A stretch of 6,053 nucleotides of DNA from NCBI GenBank assembly GCA_001399705.1, contig LJCR01000154.1, positions 1 through 6,053 on the forward strand, given 5' to 3'. Position numbers and translations under genes: made by a program. This stretch comes from Kouleothrix aurantiaca (GTDB lineage Bacteria; Chloroflexota; Chloroflexia; Chloroflexales; Roseiflexaceae). Shown one piece after another: positions 1 to 6,053 of the stretch (position 1 is the stretch's first letter; the number at the start of each line of letters is the position of its first letter). The notes under the pieces are model-generated. The model had not been told where the DNA came from, did no database searches, and saw nothing but the letters and a program-made list of their open reading frames with translations.

Positions 1-302
1 CTCACAATCGTCTCCTGAATGTCCTGCACAACCTTGCTCTCGCGCGCCTGCGCGATTGCCTGGCGGCCGCGCTCTTCGGCCTGCTGGAAGCGCGTGTCGG
101 TTTGCAGTGATTTCACCGCCGACTGCACCTGATTGCTCAGCTCGCGCACGCCACCAGCAATATCCTGCTGCAGCTGCTTGGCGCGGTCGCTTTCGACTGC
201 GGCACGGAGCGCGGCCTCAAGCTGCTTGCCCATTTCGCGCAGCTCCTTCGCCAGATCCGAGTTGCCGTCCTGGCCGGCGCCGGGGTTTGTATTCTCGTTC
301 AT
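1..302 (-). CDS. Unrecognised helical Gln/Glu/Arg-rich protein, C-terminus cut by window edge
   Basis: The first 100 residues of a minus-strand protein are visible; the reading frame is open to the left edge, so the C-terminus is missing. The ATG at 302-300 is preceded by a strong Shine-Dalgarno sequence, GGAGGAG (318-312), 9 bases upstream. Residues 1-16 are a flexible Asn/Gly/Asp-rich head. From about residue 17 onward the protein looks almost wholly alpha-helical and amphipathic, rich in Gln, Glu, Ala and Arg (for example LAKELREMGKQLEAALRAA), with no Cys, no Trp, no signal peptide and no membrane segment. This suggests a soluble coiled-coil or helical-bundle protein. I do not recognise the family and assign no function. 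It lies 135 bases downstream of the DUF1697 gene on the same strand and has its own promoter candidate. The start is well supported; the role is unknown. Confidence 0.8.
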   Translation of the reverse strand, partial: MNENTNPGAGQDGNSDLAKELREMGKQLEAALRAAVESDRAKQLQQDIAGGVRELSNQVQSAVKSLQTDTRFQQAEERGRQAIAQARESKVVQDIQETIV

Positions 303-406
303 CGTGAAGTTCTCCTCCAAATACTATACATCCATCGCACACATACGCACGATTCGTTCCGCTGATCGGTTCGCGTAGTAGGACGGTGAGGAGCGGGGGT
401 TTGTTG
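303..406 (-). promoter_or_regulatory. Long 5' leader with possible Shine-Dalgarno masking
   Basis: If transcription starts about 7 bases past the -10 box at 413-418, the mRNA carries a leader of roughly 100 bases. Near its 5' end is CUCCUC (complement of 388-393), which can pair in six Watson-Crick pairs with GAGGAG of the ribosome binding site (complement of 312-317). Such pairing would hide the ribosome binding site. The flanking bases do not extend the helix, so this is a weak, inferred regulatory possibility. The leader also contains a 16-base alternating purine/pyrimidine tract (336-351). Confidence 0.25.
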
Positions 407-412
407 CGCCAA

Positions 413-441
413 AGTATAGCATATTCGACACATTGCGTCAT
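413..441 (-). promoter_or_regulatory. Sigma-70-type promoter for the left-edge gene, extended -10
   Basis: Read on the minus strand, the -35 is ATGACG (441-436; four of six match TTGACA), the spacer is 17 bases, and the -10 is TATACT (418-413; five of six match TATAAT). A TGC directly upstream of the -10 makes an extended -10 element. The -35 box overlaps the TGA stop codon (440-438) of the DUF1697 gene, so the left-edge gene can be transcribed on its own as well as by read-through. Confidence 0.6.
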
Positions 442-986
442 GCAGAATATTTTGCCGCCAGCTTGCGCACGGTGGTGAGGTTGCGCGCCGTCGTGGGCAC
501 GCCCACGGCTTTCGCGAGCAGCGTGCCCGACGCCAGGGGCGAATCGGGCAGGCGCACGCGGCACAGCCAGTAGAACTCGCGCCCGTGCGCGTGAAACAGG
601 TCGGTTTCGCTGTTCAGCGCCAGCAGGCGCGCTTCGGCGGCGGCATGGAGCGGCTCTTTCATGAACGAGACGTAGAGCGCGTGCGCATCGGGCTCGGGCG
701 GGTCGAAGGGAACATAGCGCGCAATCGCGGCCAGCTCCTCGGCTGTGCGGATGAAGGTCAGCACCTCGTAGCCCAGCGCCGCATGGAGGTGGCGCTCCAA
801 TTCGGCTTCCAGCGCGGCGCTTGGCGTTGGCGGCGTGTCGAAAATCACATTCCCGCTGGCAATAAACGTCGCCACATTGGCGTAGCCCAGTTCGGCCACC
901 AGCGCGCGCAAGGCATCCATCTTCACCGTGTGGCCGCCAACGTTGATCGCACGCAAAAAGGCAATTGAGCGTTGCGTCAGGCTCAC
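438..986 (-). CDS. DUF1697 family protein (complete, 182 aa, GTG start)
   Basis: A complete small soluble protein of the DUF1697 family, whose biochemical role is not established. The hallmark N-terminus is present: SIAFLRAINVGGHTVKMDAL (residues 7-26), followed by a conserved segment FIASGNVIFDTP (about 41-52). The C-terminal signature ARNLTTVRKLAA lies at about 167-178. The frame stays open much further upstream (to an ATG at 1160-1158), but I chose the GTG at 986-984. It has an excellent Shine-Dalgarno GGAGGTG (996-990) with 5 bases between GGAGG and GTG, it puts the family's hallmark motif close to the N-terminus as usual, and it gives the family's usual length of about 180 residues. An AT-rich -10-like element lies just upstream. 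No membrane segment or signal peptide is seen. The gene is divergent from the antiporter and shares a strand with the left-edge gene. Family assignment is firm; molecular function is unknown. Confidence 0.9.
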   Translation of the reverse strand: MSLTQRSIAFLRAINVGGHTVKMDALRALVAELGYANVATFIASGNVIFDTPPTPSAALEAELERHLHAALGYEVLTFIRTAEELAAIARYVPFDPPEPDAHALYVSFMKEPLHAAAEARLLALNSETDLFHAHGREFYWLCRVRLPDSPLASGTLLAKAVGVPTTARNLTTVRKLAAKYSA

Positions 987-989
987 AAA

Positions 990-996
990 CACCTCC
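990..996 (-). promoter_or_regulatory. Ribosome binding site fixing the DUF1697 GTG start
   Basis: GGAGGTG on the minus strand, with its GGAGG core 5 bases before the GTG at 986-984. No comparably placed site supports the upstream ATG, so this site decides the start codon. Confidence 0.7.
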
Positions 997-1018
997 GCTT
1001 TGTTCGTTTCCGGCTCAT

Positions 1019-1026
1019 ATTTTATA
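1019..1026 (-). promoter_or_regulatory. -10-like element upstream of the DUF1697 gene
   Basis: The minus strand reads TATAAAAT, which contains TATAAA (five of six consensus positions) or TAAAAT (five of six), in an otherwise GC-rich stretch. It would give a leader of about 25-30 bases before the GTG start. No recognisable -35 box lies 16-18 bases upstream (that stretch is GC-only), and there is no TGn extension, so the assignment is tentative. Confidence 0.4.
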
Positions 1027-1119
1027 CTGAAATGCCAGGGCGCGCGGCCGGGGAGTGTGCGATTCATCAAGATCACGGCGGCTTTCCACACTGCGCGGGG
1101 AGCTGATCGCGATGCGTAT

Positions 1120-1148
1120 TCGACAGGCCGCGCCAAATCTGGCACAAT
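1120..1148 (+). promoter_or_regulatory. Promoter for the CPA1 antiporter gene, extended -10
   Basis: The -35 is TCGACA (1120-1125; five of six match TTGACA), the spacer is 17 bases, and the -10 is CACAAT (1143-1148; four of six) with TGG directly upstream as an extended -10. The predicted start near 1155 leaves a leader of about 36 bases, which includes the AAGGA ribosome binding site at 1180-1184. The -10 hexamer itself is weak, but the spacing and the extended element support it. Confidence 0.55.
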
Positions 1149-1190
1149 ATCGCGCGCCACCCAGCCTCACCGAAGCCCGAAGGAAGCAGC

Positions 1191-2822
1191 ATGCACGTTG
1201 ACTCGCTCGATATTGCAATCATCGCCCTGCTGCTGATCATTTCGGCGGTTGGCATCGCCACGCGCTCGCTGCGCATACCCTACCCGGTGGCGCTGGTCAT
1301 TGCTGGCGTGGGCCTGGGCGTGCTGCTGCGCAGCCCCTTGCCCTTTCTGGGCGGGCTGGAGCTCGACGAGCTGCACCTTACGCCACACCTGATCCTGGTG
1401 CTGTTTCTGCCCGCGCTCCTGTTTGAAGCAACACTGCATATCGAAGCGACTGCCCTGCGCAAAACAGTGCTGCCAATTGGGCTGCTCGCCATCCCCGGCG
1501 TGCTCCTTACGGCGGCGATCACCGGCGCGCTGGTGCGCTGGGGGGTCGGGCTCGATTGGCCAACGGCACTTTTGTTTGGCGCAATCGTCGCCGCCACCGA
1601 CCCGATCGCGGTGCTGGCGATCTTCAAGCGCACCGGCGCGCCACACGACCTGGCGCTGCTGGTTGAGGGCGAAAGCCTGTTCAACGACGGCACCGCCGTC
1701 GTGCTGTCGCGCATTTTGCTGGGCGTGGTGCTGGCCGGCACCTTCGACGCCGTGGAAGGCGCGCTGAACTTTGCCGTGGTGGTGGGCGGCGGCCTGCTGA
1801 TCGGCGCAGCGACGGGCTGGCTGGCCTCGCGCCTGACGGCGCGCATCGACGATCACCTGATCGAAATTACCCTCACCACCATTCTTGCCTATGGCACGTT
1901 TGTGCTGGCCGAAGCGTTTGAAGTTTCGGGCGTGATTGCGGTGGTGGCGGCTGGGCTGGTGCTGGGCAACGTCGGCGCGCGTATGGGGATGTCGCCCACG
2001 ACACGGCTGGCGCTGCTCAATTTCTGGGAATATATCGCCTTTCTGTTTAACTCGGCAATCTTCCTGCTGATCGGCCTGGAAGTGAACCTGGGCAACCTGC
2101 TGTTCAATTTTTGGCCGGCGCTGATTGCGATTGGCGCGGTGCTGCTGGCGCGCGCGGTGGTGGTGTATGGCCTGGGCCTGATCGTCCTGCCGCTGCCGCC
2201 GGTGCTGCCGCGCCGCTGGCTGCATGTTTTGTTCTGGGCCGGGCTGCGCGGCGCGGTGAGCCTGGCCGTGGTGCTGAGCCTGCCCCGCGATCTACCGACG
2301 CGCCCGCTCTTGCTCGACCTGACATTTGGCGTGGTGCTTTTCACACTGCTGGTGCAGGGGCTGACCATGGCGCCGCTGGTGCAGCGGCTGGGTTTGGCCA
2401 CCAAAGATCACCGCCTGCGGGAGTATCAATCGCGGCGTGCCGAGCTGATGCTGCTGCGGGCTGGCTGGCGCGAGCTGCGCCGCCTGGAAGACGATGCAAT
2501 TGTGCCACCGCGTGTGTTCGCTCAGCTCGATGCCGAGTACCGCGCGGCTGGCCAGCAGATCGATGACGCGATCGACAGCCTGTACCAGAACGAAAGTGAC
2601 CTCGAAGCCAACGAACTGCGCGACACGCGCCTGCACCTGCTGCGCGTCGAGCGTTCGGCATTGCAGGAGCTTCAGCGCCAGGGCCTGGCTGACGCCGAAA
2701 CGGTGCATGCCCTGGCGGCGAAACTTGATACACGCACGGTCGCGCTGCAATCGGAAAGCGATGCGCCGCCTACCCCGAGCGCACCGCCCGCCGAAGCCGA
2801 TCCGCCACCCCAGCCTTCCTGA
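1191..2822 (+). CDS. CPA1-type Na+(K+)/H+ antiporter (NhaP/NHE family)
   Basis: An integral inner-membrane cation/proton antiporter, expected to export Na+ (or K+) in exchange for H+ and so help control pH and salt balance. The 543 residues divide into a membrane domain (about 5-400) with roughly a dozen hydrophobic helices and a cytosolic tail (about 405-543). Family motifs are intact: TDP at 136-138 with Asp137 in the unwound-helix region, the ESLFND motif at 161-166 with the Asn165-Asp166 pair typical of electroneutral CPA1 exchangers, and GLRGAVSLA at 351-359 with the conserved Arg353. The tail is charged and helix-prone with a Pro-rich end (about 525-542), and it is longer than in minimal archaeal NhaP proteins. 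The ATG has an AAGGA ribosome binding site 6 bases upstream. glgX follows after 71 bases on the same strand. The exact cation cannot be read from the sequence. Confidence 0.93.
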   Translation: MHVDSLDIAIIALLLIISAVGIATRSLRIPYPVALVIAGVGLGVLLRSPLPFLGGLELDELHLTPHLILVLFLPALLFEATLHIEATALRKTVLPIGLLAIPGVLLTAAITGALVRWGVGLDWPTALLFGAIVAATDPIAVLAIFKRTGAPHDLALLVEGESLFNDGTAVVLSRILLGVVLAGTFDAVEGALNFAVVVGGGLLIGAATGWLASRLTARIDDHLIEITLTTILAYGTFVLAEAFEVSGVIAVVAAGLVLGNVGARMGMSPTTRLALLNFWEYIAFLFNSAIFLLIGLEVNLGNLLFNFWPALIAIGAVLLARAVVVYGLGLIVLPLPPVLPRRWLHVLFWAGLRGAVSLAVVLSLPRDLPTRPLLLDLTFGVVLFTLLVQGLTMAPLVQRLGLATKDHRLREYQSRRAELMLLRAGWRELRRLEDDAIVPPRVFAQLDAEYRAAGQQIDDAIDSLYQNESDLEANELRDTRLHLLRVERSALQELQRQGLADAETVHALAAKLDTRTVALQSESDAPPTPSAPPAEADPPPQPS

Positions 2823-2828
2823 ACCGCG

Positions 2829-2857
2829 TTGCCCGCTGCCCACAGCAGTGCTACAAT
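2829..2857 (+). promoter_or_regulatory. Promoter for glgX, extended -10
   Basis: The -35 is TTGCCC (2829-2834; four of six), the spacer is 17 bases, and the -10 is TACAAT (2852-2857; five of six) with TGC directly upstream as an extended -10. It begins 7 bases after the antiporter stop, so glgX can be transcribed independently. No intrinsic terminator separates the two genes. A small GCTG/CAGC dyad (2835-2846) falls in the spacer. Confidence 0.6.
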
Positions 2858-2893
2858 CGAAGCAGACTCGCCCGCACGACATGTAAGGGAGCT

Positions 2894-5047
<2,154 letters not shown>

Positions 5048-5049
5048 CG

Positions 5050-6053
5050 CTACAGCGCGATGTTCAGCCGCCCGATTGGGCCAAGCAGCTCGTCTTCCTC
5101 GTAGGCCAGGTGCGAAAGCAGCATGGTGTTCAGGTCGTCGGCCACACGCCGCACGTCCACAACTTTGCCCGGCTCGTCCATCATTGCTACCAGCGCCTGG
5201 TCGAAACGCTCAAGCTGCGCGGCAATGATCTCGTGCTCCCAGCTCAGCCGCTCCAGCACCGGGCCAAGCGCGCCGTCCTTGCGCTCCAGGCTTGGGAACA
5301 CGCGCTCGTCCTCGATGGTGTGGTGAATGCTGACCACGCGGCAGTACTGCGCGCAGAACGAGCCAAGTGTCCAGAAGTTCTGGCGCAGCGTCAACTGGTA
5401 GATCAGCGAGCGCGCGGCGGCTGGCTCGATCTGCTGCGTGGCGACCTGCTCGGCCGCGTCGCGGATCTGGGCCAGCTCCTGCCGCAGGTGTTTGTGCACC
5501 TGAATAAGCGTTTCCTGGCTTTGCCGCCCGCTTGCGCTCACTGGCGCAGTGCTTTGCGGCAGGCGCGGGCGCATGCTTTCGTCCCATGCTGTCGAGACGG
5601 GCGCAGAACTGGCGCGGCGCGGCGCGACGCTGGCTACTGGTTCGGGAGCGGGCGGCAGGTAGCTCCCCGCTGCCGCCGGTGATGGCACGGCAACGCCGCC
5701 GGCACGCGCCTGCGCCACCAGCTCGCGCACTGCTGGCGCAACCTCTTCGGCAAAGCGCTGCAAATCGTTCGCGGCGTCGGCGCCCGGCGCGGTGATGAAC
5801 ACGCTCATGCCCTGCTGGAGCGCCAGCTCGGCAAGCTGCCCGGCCCACAGGCGCGGCGGGCCTTGCAGAAAGCCGCGTTCCGCCGCCATAAAGCGCCCGT
5901 TGATGTTATACACGCGCCGGATCGCCGCCGGGTCGCGCCCGGCCGCACGCGCCGCCGCGTCGATTGCGCGCGACATTTCGGGCAGCTGCCCGGGCGGCGC
6001 GTAGGGCGAGGACGGAATCCAGCCGTCGGCGAGCTCGCCGGTGAGGCGCAGCA
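5050..6053 (-). CDS. LLM-class oxidoreductase fused to C-terminal hemerythrin HHE domain (N-terminus outside window)
   Basis: The C-terminal 333 residues of a minus-strand protein are visible; the frame stays open to the right edge. The first visible residues, LRLTGELADGWIPSSPYAPPGQ, followed by RAIDAAARAAGRDPAAIRRV and a VFITAPG strand, are typical of the C-terminal part of luciferase-like (LLM) flavin- or F420-dependent oxidoreductases. The catalytic and most cofactor-binding parts lie outside the window. A Pro/Ala/Ser-rich linker (about 5690-5510) joins it to a four-helix hemerythrin-like domain (about 5510-5060). Candidate di-iron ligands are the His pair in VHKHL, HHTIE (His, His and Glu), the His of WEHEI, and HLAYEE. 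Such domains bind O2 or serve as redox or iron modules. An internal ATG at 5976-5974 is not taken as the start, because LLM homology continues upstream of it. The TAG stop (5052-5050) lies 2 bases from the convergent glgX stop. Confidence 0.85.
   Translation of the reverse strand, partial: LRLTGELADGWIPSSPYAPPGQLPEMSRAIDAAARAAGRDPAAIRRVYNINGRFMAAERGFLQGPPRLWAGQLAELALQQGMSVFITAPGADAANDLQRFAEEVAPAVRELVAQARAGGVAVPSPAAAGSYLPPAPEPVASVAPRRASSAPVSTAWDESMRPRLPQSTAPVSASGRQSQETLIQVHKHLRQELAQIRDAAEQVATQQIEPAAARSLIYQLTLRQNFWTLGSFCAQYCRVVSIHHTIEDERVFPSLERKDGALGPVLERLSWEHEIIAAQLERFDQALVAMMDEPGKVVDVRRVADDLNTMLLSHLAYEEDELLGPIGRLNIAL

Noticed and set aside
404..412. Short dyad TTGCGCCAA next to the -10 box of the left-edge promoter as an operator
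   Set aside because: Its half-sites are only 3 bases around a 3-base centre, well within chance, and no regulator is encoded nearby to support it.
1167..2225. Long minus-strand open frame (352 codons) antisense to the antiporter gene
   Set aside because: Its composition is extremely Gln/Arg/His-rich and low-complexity, as expected for the complement of a GC-rich gene. It has no domain, and the antiporter motifs on the plus strand explain the region.
2835..2846. Small dyad GCTG-CCCA-CAGC between the antiporter gene and glgX as a terminator
   Set aside because: The stem is only 4 pairs, no T-run follows, and it sits inside the spacer of the glgX promoter.

Overview
This is a GC-rich bacterial chromosomal segment with an ordinary housekeeping look. 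It holds five protein-coding genes, two of them cut by the window edges, and I see no mobile element, CRISPR array, rRNA or tRNA. The strong third-position G/C bias, the LLM-hemerythrin fusion, the style of the glycogen-debranching enzyme and the recurring extended -10 promoters (TGn followed by TACAAT or TATACT) would suit a member of the Chloroflexota, perhaps Chloroflexales. That placement is inference from overall style, because no phylogenetic marker gene is present.

Layout from left to right. On the minus strand there is the N-terminal part of an unrecognised helical, charged, Gln-rich protein (1-302). It is preceded by a long leader and a good sigma-70-type promoter that overlaps the stop codon of the next gene. 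That next gene, also on the minus strand, encodes a DUF1697 protein (438-986) and starts at a GTG with a strong ribosome binding site. A roughly 200-base divergent intergenic region follows. On the plus strand come a CPA1-type Na+(K+)/H+ antiporter (1191-2822) and, 71 bases later with its own promoter, a glycogen debranching enzyme GlgX/TreX (2894-5047). Converging on glgX with only 2 bases between the stop codons is a minus-strand gene that runs off the right edge (5050-6053). It encodes the C-terminal part of a luciferase-like (LLM) flavin/F420-type oxidoreductase fused to a C-terminal hemerythrin HHE domain.

Functionally the genes look like independent housekeeping units: ion and pH homeostasis (antiporter), alpha-glucan turnover (GlgX), and an oxidoreductase with a probable di-iron O2/redox-sensing or oxygen-handling module. 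The antiporter and glgX could be partly co-transcribed, but each has its own promoter candidate. I found no convincing evidence of an undescribed multi-gene system. The most interesting items are the LLM-hemerythrin fusion, the shared extended -10 promoter architecture, a possible Shine-Dalgarno-masking leader at the left end, and the nearly abutting convergent stops.
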